The notes: a model not told the origin generated them from the sequence alone. Numbered from the stretch's first letter, positions 1 to 8,799 are shown. The stretch: 64,000 bases of DNA from Deltaproteobacteria bacterium (GCA_016200545.1 JACQEO010000016.1:62001-126000); one strand, 5' to 3'. Program-made: numbers and translations.

Positions 1-404
1 CGGTCGCCACCGCGGGTGATCGGCACGCACTTCATCACGTAGGTGACGAGGCGCGAGACCACCGAGAAGGCGAAGTTCTCGCGCTCGGGGACGTTCCACG
101 GCAACGTCGCGTAATGCAGGAGGAACCAACCCGATGAGCCGAGCGCCCAGGCGATGACGGCGGAGTCGACGAGCGTCAGGTGATTGGCGCACACCAGCCG
201 CGCGCTCCGCGAACGGCAGAGCTCGCGATACGTGCGTCGCGTCTCCGCGACGCCTTCGATCGTCCAACCGAAACCGACACGCATCACCGCCGTCGTCACC
301 GGAACCCACAGCGGCGACAGCACGCGCCCGATCGCCCGTTGCACCTCGAGCGCCAGGCGGTCGCCGCGGTCGAGCCGCCCGTGTGCCGCCGCCGTCGGCG
401 TCAG
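1..404 (-). CDS. PlsC-type lysophospholipid acyltransferase, cut by left edge
   Basis: The frame runs off the left edge, so only about 130 N-terminal residues are visible. It contains CANHLTLVDSAV (about 160-190), which carries the H-x4-D catalytic motif of the PlsC/LPLAT fold. Such enzymes move an acyl chain from ACP or CoA to a lipid hydroxyl at the inner membrane. The gene follows the ACP directly. No ATG lies at the junction, so the start is either a GTG at 344 or a rarer codon overlapping the ACP stop. As last visible gene of the fatty-acid-type operon it is the likely consumer of the chain (inference). The acceptor cannot be read from the sequence. Confidence 0.8.
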   Translation of the reverse strand, partial: MTPTAAAHGRLDRGDRLALEVQRAIGRVLSPLWVPVTTAVMRVGFGWTIEGVAETRRTYRELCRSRSARLVCANHLTLVDSAVIAWALGSSGWFLLHYATLPWNVPERENFAFSVVSRLVTYVMKCVPITRGGD

Positions 405-649
405 GTGAGCTTCGCCGCGATCAGCCGGACCGCGTCGCCGACGGTGTTGACCTCGTCGACGTCGTCGTCGGCGATCTCGATCCCGAACTCGTCCTCGAAC
501 GCCAGGACGACGTCGACCAGGCGGGCGGAGTTGACCTTGAGGTCGTCCAGGATGTGCGTCCCCGGTCCGATGCGCGCGAGCGCGTCTCCGTCCTTCGCAT
601 ACGGTGTGAGAATGGCGACGACCTTGCTCATCACGTCCGTCTCGTTCAT
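401..649 (-). CDS. Acyl carrier protein
   Basis: An acidic 82-residue protein with the four-helix ACP pattern. The phosphopantetheine attachment site reads KVNSARLVDVV with Ser41, so the usual Asp-Ser-Leu triplet is replaced by Asn-Ser-Ala. The following helix (LAFEDEFGIEI) is a normal ACP recognition helix. An ATG at 667 would add six residues. It is transcribed just after the ketosynthase gene and before the acyltransferase, so it is probably the dedicated carrier for this operon. Modification of the altered serine motif is likely but not certain. Confidence 0.9.
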   Translation of the reverse strand: MNETDVMSKVVAILTPYAKDGDALARIGPGTHILDDLKVNSARLVDVVLAFEDEFGIEIADDDVDEVNTVGDAVRLIAAKLT

Positions 650-684
650 CCGCAGCTCTCCTTCCATCGCTCCCTGCTTGCGAA

Positions 685-1971
685 TCACGCGCCCTCGGCG
701 CACCACTTCCCGAACACCACGCACGCGTTCACGTCCCCGAATCCGAAGCTCGCCTTTGCGAGCACCCGCATCTCCGGCATCGGTCGCAGTGTCAACGGAA
801 TCGCGTCCACGAAGCGCGCGATGCTCGGGTGCACGTCCTCGCAATTGCGCGTCGCGTGCACGAACCCGTTCGCGACCATGAGCACGCTCGCCACCGACTC
901 GATGGCGCCCGCCGCACCCAGCGCATGGCCGATGAGCGACTTCGTCGCGGTGATCGACGGCAGCGTCTCCGGCGACCGCTCGAGCGCCGCCGCCCATGAC
1001 CACACCTCACGGGCGTCGGCGACGGTCGCGGTCAGGTGGCCGTTGATGGCGTCGACGGCGCCGGGCGCGAGGCGCGCGTCGTCGAGCGCGGCGCGAATGC
1101 AGCGGCGCACGCCCTCGGGGTTCGGTGCGGTCATGCTGCCGCCGCCGCGGTGACCGCCGCAGTTCGCCGCGCCGCCGAGCACCTCGGCGCGAATCGGCGC
1201 GCCGCGCGCGAGCGCGCTCTCGAGACTCTCGAGCAGCAACATCCCCGCGCCCGCCGCCGGCACGAATCCCGCCGCCGTGGCGCTCATGGGTCGCGAGGCG
1301 CGTTCGGGCTCGTCGTTGAAGGCGCGGGTGAGAACGCGCATGGCGTCGAAACCGGCCCAGATGTAGTGGCTCGCCCCCTCCGACCCGCCGCACAGCATGC
1401 GCTCGGCGCGACCGCTGCGGATGCGCTCGAGCCCTTGGACGACGGCCTCCGTCCCCGTGCAGCACGCGCTCGAGTTGGTGGTGACCTGGTTGCCGAGCGC
1501 CAAAAGGCCCGCGACACGCGCCGAGATTCCGCTCGCCATCACTTGCTCGACCGTCGTGCTACCGAGTCGACGGACTTTTCCGGCGTCGGTAAAGGGCACG
1601 ACGCGCTCGGCGATGGTGTCCATGCCGCCGACGCCGGTGCCGAGTACGGCGCCCGTCGCCCAATCGATCGCGTCCTCGTCGCGCCGCGGGCGATGCAGCC
1701 CGGCGTCCGCCCACGCTTCGAGCGCCGCCAAGCACGCGAAGCGGTGATTGGAGTTCATCGCCTGCAGCTCGTCGACATCGAACGCGGCGCGCGCGTGGTC
1801 GTCGGCGCCGTCGGGGATGCCCGCCACCTGACAGCCGAAGCCGAGGTCGCGGAGCCGCGGCAGCATGCGGACACCGGAGCGGGCGGCACGAAGCGCCCCC
1901 TCGAACTCCGGCACACCGACGGCGTTCGGCGCCACGACGCCGAGACCCGCCACGACCACGCGCCGGCTCAT
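685..1971 (-). CDS. Beta-ketoacyl-ACP synthase (KAS I/II type)
   Basis: 428 residues, the usual KAS length. It catalyses decarboxylative condensation of malonyl-ACP with a growing acyl-ACP. The thiolase-fold active site is visible: nucleophile Cys170 in NSSACCTG, His312 in NGHLTAT, Lys344 and His349 in TKSLIGHALGAAG, and the glycine-rich C-terminal loop ASFGFGDVNA. The first histidine motif is HLTAT rather than HGTGT, which is typical of divergent secondary-metabolism ketosynthases. The start ATG overlaps the stop of the dehydratase gene by 4 bases, indicating translational coupling. Confidence 0.92.
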   Translation of the reverse strand: MSRRVVVAGLGVVAPNAVGVPEFEGALRAARSGVRMLPRLRDLGFGCQVAGIPDGADDHARAAFDVDELQAMNSNHRFACLAALEAWADAGLHRPRRDEDAIDWATGAVLGTGVGGMDTIAERVVPFTDAGKVRRLGSTTVEQVMASGISARVAGLLALGNQVTTNSSACCTGTEAVVQGLERIRSGRAERMLCGGSEGASHYIWAGFDAMRVLTRAFNDEPERASRPMSATAAGFVPAAGAGMLLLESLESALARGAPIRAEVLGGAANCGGHRGGGSMTAPNPEGVRRCIRAALDDARLAPGAVDAINGHLTATVADAREVWSWAAALERSPETLPSITATKSLIGHALGAAGAIESVASVLMVANGFVHATRNCEDVHPSIARFVDAIPLTLRPMPEMRVLAKASFGFGDVNACVVFGKWCAEGA

Positions 1972-2417
1972 GCCGACACCCGCATGCCCGCGAGCGTGCC
2001 GCGGCAGACCGTCGCGCCCGCTTCGCGGCGTATCACCACCTCCGAGCGGAGCAGACGTCGCCGGAAGACCACCCGGCGTCCACGGACGAGCACACGCTCG
2101 CCGGGATGGACGAGACCGGTGAACTCGACGACGGCGTTGGTGAAGAGGGTGAGCCCGCCCCCCACCATCGCCGCGCGTCCGAGCAGGTAGATGCCGTGCG
2201 CGACGACACCGGCCTGCGCCATGGTCTCGAGAAGCAGCACGCCGGGCGTGATCGGATTCCCCGGGAAGTGGCCACGATAGAAGTCCGCGTCCTCGCGGAA
2301 GCGATAGGCGGCGAGGATGTGATCCGCGTCGACCTCGAGGATCTCGTCGATGAAGCGAAAGGGCGGGCGGTGCGGAACCGCCGCCAGGACCTCGGCTGGT
2401 GTCAGCGGCTCACCCAC
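1968..2417 (-). CDS. fabZ: 3-hydroxyacyl-ACP dehydratase, FabZ type
   Basis: 149-residue hotdog-fold protein. PHRPPFRFIDEI near the N-terminus and GHFPGNPITPGVLLLETMAQ carry the FabZ signature, with catalytic His50 and Glu64. It would dehydrate 3-hydroxyacyl-ACP to trans-2-enoyl-ACP. It overlaps the FabG gene upstream by 8 bases and the ketosynthase gene by 4. A second, FabA-type dehydratase is encoded two genes upstream, so the operon has two dehydratases of different class. Confidence 0.92.
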   Translation of the reverse strand: MGEPLTPAEVLAAVPHRPPFRFIDEILEVDADHILAAYRFREDADFYRGHFPGNPITPGVLLLETMAQAGVVAHGIYLLGRAAMVGGGLTLFTNAVVEFTGLVHPGERVLVRGRRVVFRRRLLRSEVVIRREAGATVCRGTLAGMRVSA

Positions 2418-3138
2418 CGTACAGCCCCCCGTTCACGTGCACGACGGTGCCGTGAACGTAGCTCGCTCGCGTCGCGAGGAACGCCACCACGTCGGCGACC
2501 TCTTCGGGGGCCCCCATGCGGCCGAGCGGGATGCGGGCGGTAGTCGTGGCACGCACCGACTCCGGGAGATCGGCCGTCATCTCGGTCGCGATGAATCCCG
2601 GCGCGACGGCGTTCACCAGGATCGCGCGCCCGGTGAGCTCCTGCGCGAGCGATTTGGTGAGCGCGTCGAGGCCGGCCTTCGCCATCGTGTACGGCGCCTG
2701 GCCCTGATTGCCGGTGTGACCGACGACGCTCGAGATGTTGATGATGCGCCCGTGACCTTGACGCAGCATGAAGCGGCGGAGGACGAGCTTGGTGAGGTAC
2801 CAGGTGCCGCGCGTGAGCGCGGCGACCGCGTCGTAGTCGCCGAGCGCCATCGTCGCGATCGGGGCGTTGCGATTGACACCGGCGTTGTTGACGAGGACGT
2901 CGAGATGCCCGGCACGTTCCCTGAGCGTCGCGACGAGCGCATCGACGTCGCTCGGGTCGGCGAGATCTGCGCGGACGGCGAACGCGTCGCCGAGCTCGTC
3001 CGCGAGTGCCTGCGCCGCGGCCGCGCTGGCGCGGTAGTGGACGGCGACGCGAAAGCCCGCGGCGGCGAGCGCGCGGCAGCACGCCGTACCGATGCCGGTG
3101 CCGCCGCCTGTGACGAGCGCTACGGCCGGCGCGTTCAT
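2410..3138 (-). CDS. fabG: 3-oxoacyl-ACP reductase (SDR, FabG type)
   Basis: 242 residues starting MNAPAVALVT. The Rossmann glycine motif TGGGTGIG (10-17), NNAG (84-87), Ser136/137 and the Tyr150-x3-Lys154 pair are all present, and the C-terminus HVNGGLYGG is FabG-like. It reduces 3-oxoacyl-ACP with NADPH. The segment that normally supplies the tetrad asparagine reads ALTRGTWY, so that Asn seems to be replaced (by Leu108 in my alignment by eye). The start codon overlaps the stop of the FabA-like gene by 4 bases. Confidence 0.9.
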   Translation of the reverse strand: MNAPAVALVTGGGTGIGTACCRALAAAGFRVAVHYRASAAAAQALADELGDAFAVRADLADPSDVDALVATLRERAGHLDVLVNNAGVNRNAPIATMALGDYDAVAALTRGTWYLTKLVLRRFMLRQGHGRIINISSVVGHTGNQGQAPYTMAKAGLDALTKSLAQELTGRAILVNAVAPGFIATEMTADLPESVRATTTARIPLGRMGAPEEVADVVAFLATRASYVHGTVVHVNGGLYGG

Positions 3139-3713
3139 GGCGCTGTCCGCGCCGACACGCGAGTGCTCCGTCCGACCGCGTCGACGTCGCGGAACAAGCC
3201 GACGCGCGCCCCCTTCAGCGCGTAGACGGCGACGTCGTCCACCAGCACATTGGCGTCGGCGAGGGCGAGGACGGCACCGCCCTCGGTGAACGTCCAGCAG
3301 CGGCGCACGTGGACGTCGTAGCGAACCATCCGATTGTGCGGCCGGATCTGTCCGCCGAACGCGACCTCTCCGCATCCGAGCGCGCGCCCGACGCCGAGGG
3401 CGCCACGCCACGCGCAAAAGAAGCCGACCAGCTGCCACACGGCGTCGATTCCGAGCGACCCCGGCTGGACGGGATCGTCGACGAAGTGACGCTGGAAGAG
3501 CCAGTCGTCGGGATGCACGTCACGCTCGGCGACGATGCGCCCGCGCGTACCCTCGTGGTCGAGCTCGACGATGCGATCGAGCATCAGGAGCGGCGGCAGC
3601 GGGAGGCGGGCCGCGAATCCCGCGGGGGCGTCTGCGATCAGTCGCCCTTCCGCGAAGGCGAGAAGCTCGGGGCTAGAGAAGCGCGTCCGCCGCTGGAACT
3701 CCGCGTACGTCAT
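3135..3713 (-). CDS. fabA: 3-hydroxydecanoyl-ACP dehydratase-like protein (FabA type)
   Basis: 192 residues; FabA proteins are about 170. FVDDPVQPGSLGIDAVWQLV matches the FabA helix motif, with His76 and Asp90 where E. coli FabA has His70 and Asp84. An N-terminal stretch LPLPPLLMLDRI is also FabA-like. FabA enzymes dehydrate and may isomerise the double bond. Isomerase activity cannot be judged here, but with an enoyl reductase and FabZ in the same operon, a route to an unsaturated or branched-path chain is conceivable. Overlaps both neighbours by 4 bases. Confidence 0.85.
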   Translation of the reverse strand: MTYAEFQRRTRFSSPELLAFAEGRLIADAPAGFAARLPLPPLLMLDRIVELDHEGTRGRIVAERDVHPDDWLFQRHFVDDPVQPGSLGIDAVWQLVGFFCAWRGALGVGRALGCGEVAFGGQIRPHNRMVRYDVHVRRCWTFTEGGAVLALADANVLVDDVAVYALKGARVGLFRDVDAVGRSTRVSARTAP

Positions 3714-4705
3714 GCCGGGCTCCCGAACCGCAGCAGGCAGCCCGACCAGGTGAGACCGGCGCCGACGCCGGCCATCAGAACGTCGTCGCCGGCCGCCCAA
3801 TCGTCCCACCGCATCGAGATGACCGACGGCGCGCCGGCGCCCGCGGTGTTGCCGTACCACTCGACGTTGGCGTGGTGACGATCGTCCGGAACGTCGCACT
3901 CGCGGCACACCGCCTCGAGCATGCGGAGGTTGGCCTGGTGGCCGATGAAGTGAAGTCGCCGGTCCGCCGCTCGCCACGCACGCTGGAAGCGCGCGACGGT
4001 CTCCACCGTCTTCTTAATCGCGAACATCTGCACGACGCGACCGTCCTGGCGGAAGTGTCCCGTGCGCGGCACCACCACCCGTCCCGCGCCTTCCGGGCTC
4101 GACGCGAACGTGCTCGCGACGATGCGGACGGGCGCGGGCACGGCGGTGGACACGACCGCCGCGATCGTCGCGTCACCCCACAGCACCGCCGATGCGCGAT
4201 CCGTGTAGTCGACCGCGCGCGTGACCGCCTCCGACACCACGAGTAGGACGAACGCCGGCAGCGCTTCCGCGCGCATCAGCGTCATCAAGTGCAGTTGCGC
4301 GAAGAAGCTCGTGCAGGCCGAGTTGACGTCCAGCGCCGGCGCCTCGATGCCGAGTGCACGCGCGACGTTGCAGGCTTCCGCCGGCGTCGCCGTGTCCATG
4401 ACCGAGGAGCCGGCGATCACCATGCCGACGTCGCCGGCGCCGATGCCGGCGCGCGCCAACGCCATCGCGGCCGCGCGTCGCCCGGCCTCCGCGTGGGTGT
4501 AGAGCGTCGCCTCCTGCGCGGCGCGCGGATCGCGGTTGCGCGTGGTGCGGATGTAGTCGAGCGGCAAGGTCGTGCGCCGGCAGCGGATTCCCACCCGCTC
4601 GAGGATCCACGGCTCGGTCGTCCCGATGTCGAGGTCGGCGAGGAACGCGTTGGTGATCTCGTTCTCGGGATGGAAGTGGCCGAGGCCGTGCAGGAAGACC
4701 GTCAT
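3710..4705 (-). CDS. 3-oxoacyl-ACP synthase III-like (KAS III)
   Basis: 331 residues with the full KAS III triad: Cys131 in NSACTSFF, His256 in GHQANLRM and Asn286 in YGNTAGAGAPS. KAS III enzymes start chains by condensing an acyl-CoA with malonyl-ACP. Related FabH-like enzymes act in secondary metabolism. The start chosen is the ATG at 4705, which overlaps the stop of the enoyl reductase gene by 4 bases. Its presence makes the operon able to prime its own chain. The primer specificity is unknown. Confidence 0.88.
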   Translation of the reverse strand: MTVFLHGLGHFHPENEITNAFLADLDIGTTEPWILERVGIRCRRTTLPLDYIRTTRNRDPRAAQEATLYTHAEAGRRAAAMALARAGIGAGDVGMVIAGSSVMDTATPAEACNVARALGIEAPALDVNSACTSFFAQLHLMTLMRAEALPAFVLLVVSEAVTRAVDYTDRASAVLWGDATIAAVVSTAVPAPVRIVASTFASSPEGAGRVVVPRTGHFRQDGRVVQMFAIKKTVETVARFQRAWRAADRRLHFIGHQANLRMLEAVCRECDVPDDRHHANVEWYGNTAGAGAPSVISMRWDDWAAGDDVLMAGVGAGLTWSGCLLRFGSPA

Positions 4706-5643
4706 GCGACCGCTCCCGCGACGTGCTCCCCGCCGTCGACGCGGATCAGCGTCCCGTTCACCCACGCTGCCTCGTCGGTGGCGAGGAGGAAGACGACGTC
4801 CGCGACATCGCGCGGCGTGGTGAGACGTCGGAACGGGTTGCGACGCCGTGCCTGCGCCGCCAGGTGGTCGTGCCCGGGAATCGCGCGCAGCGCCGGCGTG
4901 TCGGTGATCCCCGCTTGCACGACGTTGGCACGTACGCCGTAAGGTGCGAACTCGACCGCGATCGCGCGCGCTACCGACTCGAGCACCGCTTTCGCCGCGG
5001 CCACCGCCGCGTATCCTTTCCAGGCGACGCTGTTGCCCTCGCTGGTGAGCCCGAAGACGCGCGCGTCCGCGGCGAAGAGGCGGCGCTCCACGAGCGCGCG
5101 CGTCCACGTGAGGAGACTCGTCCCCATGCTGTAGATCGTGCGCGCGAAGTCTTCGTCGTCGAGAAACGCGGTCGACGAGTACGCCGGCGGGTCGGTGAGC
5201 GCCGCGACCGCATCGACGCCGGCCGTGAACAGCGCGTCTACCGTGCGCGCGAGCTCGCCATCGTCGACGCCGAGCGCCGCCGCGAGCCGATGGCGCCCGG
5301 AATCCTCGCATGCCGGCTCGAGCGTCAGCAGCTTCAAGTTTCCGAACGCGATCGAGTGTAGCAGCACGCGCACGCGACCTTCGGCGCCGAGCGCGACCGC
5401 AAGCCGCGTCAGGCACTCCTCGCGTGCCGTGGCATCGAGCGCGTCGGCGTTCATGGTGACCAGCGACACGCCGCGACCGCGAATGCGCTCGAACTCCGGC
5501 TCGATCCGCGCCATCGCGCCGCGGCGGTCGCGATGGACGATGCAGCAATGCATTCCGTGCTCGGCGAGCTTGTGAGCGGTCGCGAGCCCGAATCCGCTCG
5601 AGCCCCCGAGGATCAGCGCCCATTCATTCGGCGGAAATCTCAT
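4702..5643 (-). CDS. SDR enoyl-ACP reductase-like protein (FabI-related)
   Basis: 313 residues, longer than FabI (about 260). The N-terminus LILGGSSGFGLATAHKLAEHG is a nucleotide-binding Rossmann turn. LLHSIAF (95-100) matches the FabI HSI-x-F signature, and Tyr211-x6-Lys218 (KGYAAVAAAK) has the seven-residue spacing typical of FabI rather than the Tyr-x3-Lys of ordinary SDRs. It should reduce enoyl-ACP, completing each elongation cycle. The extra length is an insertion at about 110-165. Overlaps the malonyl transferase stop by 4 bases. Confidence 0.8.
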   Translation of the reverse strand: MRFPPNEWALILGGSSGFGLATAHKLAEHGMHCCIVHRDRRGAMARIEPEFERIRGRGVSLVTMNADALDATAREECLTRLAVALGAEGRVRVLLHSIAFGNLKLLTLEPACEDSGRHRLAAALGVDDGELARTVDALFTAGVDAVAALTDPPAYSSTAFLDDEDFARTIYSMGTSLLTWTRALVERRLFAADARVFGLTSEGNSVAWKGYAAVAAAKAVLESVARAIAVEFAPYGVRANVVQAGITDTPALRAIPGHDHLAAQARRRNPFRRLTTPRDVADVVFLLATDEAAWVNGTLIRVDGGEHVAGAVA

Positions 5644-6593
5644 GCCGCTGCTCGACGCTCCGCCAGCCGCTCCACCGCACGGACGTCGGTGATCGCGAGC
5701 GCCGGCACGCCGATCGCCTTGAAGAAGCCGCGGAGCGGGCGACCGGGACCGATCTCGATCACCTGCGTCGTCTGGCGCGTGAGGACGCTCATGTTGCTCC
5801 GCCACCGCACCGTGCCGCTGATCTGCCGGACGAGCCGGCGGCGCAGCGTCGCCAAGTCGGGGGTGTGGAAGTCCCCCGTCAGGTTGGAGGTCACGACGCC
5901 GGCACGCGCCGCCACCCAGCCGTCACTGCGCTCCAGGATCGCCGCGAACGTCGGCTCGATCGGCGTCATCAGCGGAGAGTGGAAGGGCGCGCTGACGTCG
6001 AGGTCGACGAACCTGAGACCACCGCCGGCGTCGCCGTCGGCAAGACGTCGGATCGCGCTGGTCACGTCACCGGCAACGCCGGAGAGCACGATCTGGTCGG
6101 GCGAGTTGTCATTCGCGACCGCGACCGCGAGCCCCGCGAGTGCGGCGGTGATCGCCGCCGCATCGAGCCGATCGCCGATGACGGCGACCATCCGTCCGCG
6201 GCCGACCGGAACCGCCGCCTGCATCAGACGACCGCGCTCGCGCACGATGCGCACCGCCTCCGCGAACGGGATCACCCCGGCGGCGACGAGCGCCGTGTAC
6301 TCGCCGAGGCTGTGTCCGCCGAATCGCTCGCCGCGCACGCCGCACGCTTCGACGACGCCGCGGAGCATCGCGATCTCGGTCGTGAGGATCGCCGGTTGGG
6401 CGTATTCGGTGCGGCTGAGACGCTCGTCGGACGTGAAGCACAGCCGGCGGAGGTCGAGCCCGAGCGCGTCGGACGCCTCGTCGTAAGCACGCCGGCTGGT
6501 GTCGAAGCGCGCGTCGAAGTCGCGTCCCATGCCGGCGCGCTGCGACCCTTGGCCGGGGAACACGATGGTAGTAGGGAAACTCGCAGTGCTCAT
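5640..6593 (-). CDS. fabD: Malonyl-CoA:ACP transacylase
   Basis: 317 residues, normal for FabD. VFPGQGSQRAGMG opens the alpha/beta hydrolase-like domain, the nucleophile is Ser95 in GHSLGEY, and His205 lies in SAPFHSPLM. It loads malonyl groups on ACP. It is the first gene of the operon. The ATG at 6593 faces a divergent TetR gene across about 110 bases, so operon transcription most likely starts in that interval. Confidence 0.93.
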   Translation of the reverse strand: MSTASFPTTIVFPGQGSQRAGMGRDFDARFDTSRRAYDEASDALGLDLRRLCFTSDERLSRTEYAQPAILTTEIAMLRGVVEACGVRGERFGGHSLGEYTALVAAGVIPFAEAVRIVRERGRLMQAAVPVGRGRMVAVIGDRLDAAAITAALAGLAVAVANDNSPDQIVLSGVAGDVTSAIRRLADGDAGGGLRFVDLDVSAPFHSPLMTPIEPTFAAILERSDGWVAARAGVVTSNLTGDFHTPDLATLRRRLVRQISGTVRWRSNMSVLTRQTTQVIEIGPGRPLRGFFKAIGVPALAITDVRAVERLAERRAAA

Positions 6594-6706
6594 CGGTAGA
6601 CCCCGTCGGTTGGTGAATGCCAAACTTTGCGACCGTCGTCAAGTATTTGGTGACAATCGACAGCATAGTAACATAAATTATCAACTAAACTCACATAGTT
6701 ATAGAT
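6594..6706. promoter_or_regulatory. Divergent promoter region between fatty-acid operon and tetR
   Basis: The interval between the two divergent start codons is strikingly AT-rich from about 6655 to 6706 in an otherwise GC-rich window, as expected for overlapping promoters. Short inverted elements are present: TTGG and CCAA six bases apart (6610-6623), and GTCA...TGAC spanning 6638-6654. These are candidate TetR half-sites, but the arms are only 4 bases, so they are weak. Control of the operon by the divergent TetR is an inference from layout. Confidence 0.6.
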
Positions 6707-7342
6707 ATGACCAAGGTTCATAATATCGTGCGTCCCCGCACCCGACGCGTGGCCTCGGCACGCGCCGCACGGGGTGGGGCACGGCGTAGCGAGCGTACCC
6801 GTGCGGCGATCCGCGACGCCGCGAACACGCTCTTTCTCGAGCACGGGGTCGACAAGACGACCGTCGACGCCATCTGCGCCGGCGCCGGCGTGTCGAAGGG
6901 CACCTTCTACCTCTACTTCCACCGCAAGGAGGATCTGCTGCTGGAGTACGGCCTGCGCCGGCTGCGACGGATCCGCGAGATGCTGCCCGCGCTGATCGCA
7001 CGCCCCACGTTTCGCGACGCGCTGAACGAGATTCTCGACGAGGTCGTGCGCGGCAAGCGCTGGGGGCGCGAGGTGACCGGCCGCGCGGTGCTGGAGATGG
7101 GGACCAGCGCCGAGCGCATTCCGATCGACGCGCCGCACAAGCTGATTCAGCCGCTCATCGAGCTCGCCCAGGCACGCGGCGAGGTGCGCCGCGACATCCC
7201 GAGCGATGCCCTCGCTCACTTCGTCCTGCGCTCGATCCTCGGCGCGCTCCGCGACTGGGGCCTCGGCGCCGACGCCCTCGACCGCGAAACCGCCCTCAGC
7301 TACGCGCTGACGCTCGTCTTCGACGCGATCGCGACGCGCTGA
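6707..7342 (+). CDS. TetR/AcrR family transcriptional regulator
   Basis: 211 residues. An arginine-rich N-terminal extension is followed by the TetR DNA-binding domain at about 28-75 (TRAAIRDAANTLFLEHG, then VDAICAGAGVSKGTFYLYF with the usual helix-turn-helix and conserved tyrosines). The C-terminal ligand domain is not diagnostic. It is divergent from the fatty-acid-type operon across an AT-rich promoter, which is the classic arrangement for a local repressor sensing an acyl product or precursor (inference). Confidence 0.9.
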   Translation: MTKVHNIVRPRTRRVASARAARGGARRSERTRAAIRDAANTLFLEHGVDKTTVDAICAGAGVSKGTFYLYFHRKEDLLLEYGLRRLRRIREMLPALIARPTFRDALNEILDEVVRGKRWGREVTGRAVLEMGTSAERIPIDAPHKLIQPLIELAQARGEVRRDIPSDALAHFVLRSILGALRDWGLGADALDRETALSYALTLVFDAIATR

Positions 7343-7401
7343 GCATCGTCGCGCGGCCGCGCCGTGCACCGCTGCGAAGACGGAGCCCGGGCACCCGGTC
7401 T

Positions 7402-8646
7402 CTAGGCAGCCTCGCCCTCCGTCGGCGTGAGCGCGTCCCTCGCCCGGCCGACACGCAAGAACGTTTCGATTTCGTCGATGCGCTCGCTGGCGTCGCGATA
7501 GCCGATCTGAATGAGCGCGCGTGTGTACGACGAGTCGAAGAGCAGATAGCTCATGAGGTCTGCGCTCTGCGCGTCCGGTGTGCCGAGACCGTCCATCAAG
7601 TGGCGCACCAAGCGCGGCATGCGGTGCGCGAAGCGCTGCGCCACCATGGCGAGATCTTCCGACGGGCTCACCGCGAGCGGCGTGACGATCCGCATGGGCT
7701 CGCTCATGGCCGCGCCGGACGTCGTGCCACCGCGCTCGTCGCTGGCGTACGCGCGGATCAGCTCGTTCATCCGGCGCAAGTGATCGAGGTCGGTGTCGAG
7801 GCGGTCGAGAAAGATCGCATTCAGGAAGACACCGCAGACCTGCGCCATTGGTGGGCAGAAGAGGTACGGCCCTTGGGCGCCGGCCTCTTCGGCCACGCCT
7901 AGCTCCTCGCGCGAGAGCGCGTCGGCAGCACGGCTCGAGCGGATGCCGATCGCGAGCACGTGCGTCGCCCCGAGCCGGATGGCGGGGCTGCACGGCGTCA
8001 CCAGCCGCAGCCCGCCGTCGCCGAAGTAGAGATCCCCCGCCGCCGAGCGGATCGGCACGGGCGGGAATACGAGCGGAATCGCCGCGGACGCGCAGATGTG
8101 GTCCGCCGTCAGCTCGACCGGGAGGACCACGCGTCGGCTCTTCACCCAGACCGGATGCCCCGGCCGCCCCTGCACGAAGGTAAACGACCGCCCCGAGTGG
8201 TAGCTCGTCGCCGTCACCGCCACCGCGTAAAGATGGCCGCGGCGGATGGCCTCGGCGACGGCGCCCGCGGGGAGGATCCGCGCGATCAGCTTGCGCAGCG
8301 GCGAGGCGTCGAGGAACGAGCTCGTGACGGTCGTCCCGAAGAGCCCGCCGAACACGAGATCGCGCATCAGACCGAGCGCACCGAGGCCGAGCGTCAGCGC
8401 GTCGGTGTGGAAGACGTGCTCCACTTCGAGCTGACTCCAGAGTCGGGCGATCTCTTGGGTGGCCTCGCGGAAGGTGGCGCTGCCGGCGGCGATCATCGCG
8501 CCGTTGATCGCCCCGGCGGATGTCCCGGTGACGATGGCGAAGGGCGAGGGAGCGTCGTGCAGCGCCGGAATCTCCCCGATGCGCTTCAAGACGCCCGCCT
8601 GGTAGGCGCCTCGCGCTCCTCCGGCAGTCAGGACGAGACCAAGCAT
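7402..8646 (-). CDS. Patatin-like phospholipase
   Basis: 414 residues from the ATG at 8646. The patatin Ser-Asp dyad is complete: oxyanion motif GGARGAYQAG (9-18), nucleophile Ser43 in GTSAGA and Asp210 in GDGGLR. Patatins hydrolyse acyl esters of phospholipids and related lipids. No signal peptide is seen, so it is probably cytoplasmic or membrane-associated. It converges on the tetR gene and is not part of its operon. Confidence 0.92.
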   Translation of the reverse strand: MLGLVLTAGGARGAYQAGVLKRIGEIPALHDAPSPFAIVTGTSAGAINGAMIAAGSATFREATQEIARLWSQLEVEHVFHTDALTLGLGALGLMRDLVFGGLFGTTVTSSFLDASPLRKLIARILPAGAVAEAIRRGHLYAVAVTATSYHSGRSFTFVQGRPGHPVWVKSRRVVLPVELTADHICASAAIPLVFPPVPIRSAAGDLYFGDGGLRLVTPCSPAIRLGATHVLAIGIRSSRAADALSREELGVAEEAGAQGPYLFCPPMAQVCGVFLNAIFLDRLDTDLDHLRRMNELIRAYASDERGGTTSGAAMSEPMRIVTPLAVSPSEDLAMVAQRFAHRMPRLVRHLMDGLGTPDAQSADLMSYLLFDSSYTRALIQIGYRDASERIDEIETFLRVGRARDALTPTEGEAA

Positions 8647-8780
8647 GCCGCGGCTCCTCACTCCGCCGGGAGCAACGCGTGTGCCACGGGGGAACCGGCA
8701 TGATCGGGCGACGTAGCCCTTGCTCACTGGGCGTCGCACGTGAGCGGAACCCCACCACCGTCGTCGTCTACCCGGAATCC

Positions 8781-8799
8781 CTGCCCGCCGAGCGGGCAG
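8781..8799. terminator. Perfect 8-bp hairpin between CBS gene and patatin gene
   Basis: CTGCCCGC and GCGGGCAG pair perfectly around a 3-base loop. It lies downstream of the CBS-domain gene (minus strand), so it may end that transcript. No T-run follows on either strand, so a classical intrinsic terminator is not shown. Confidence 0.4.
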
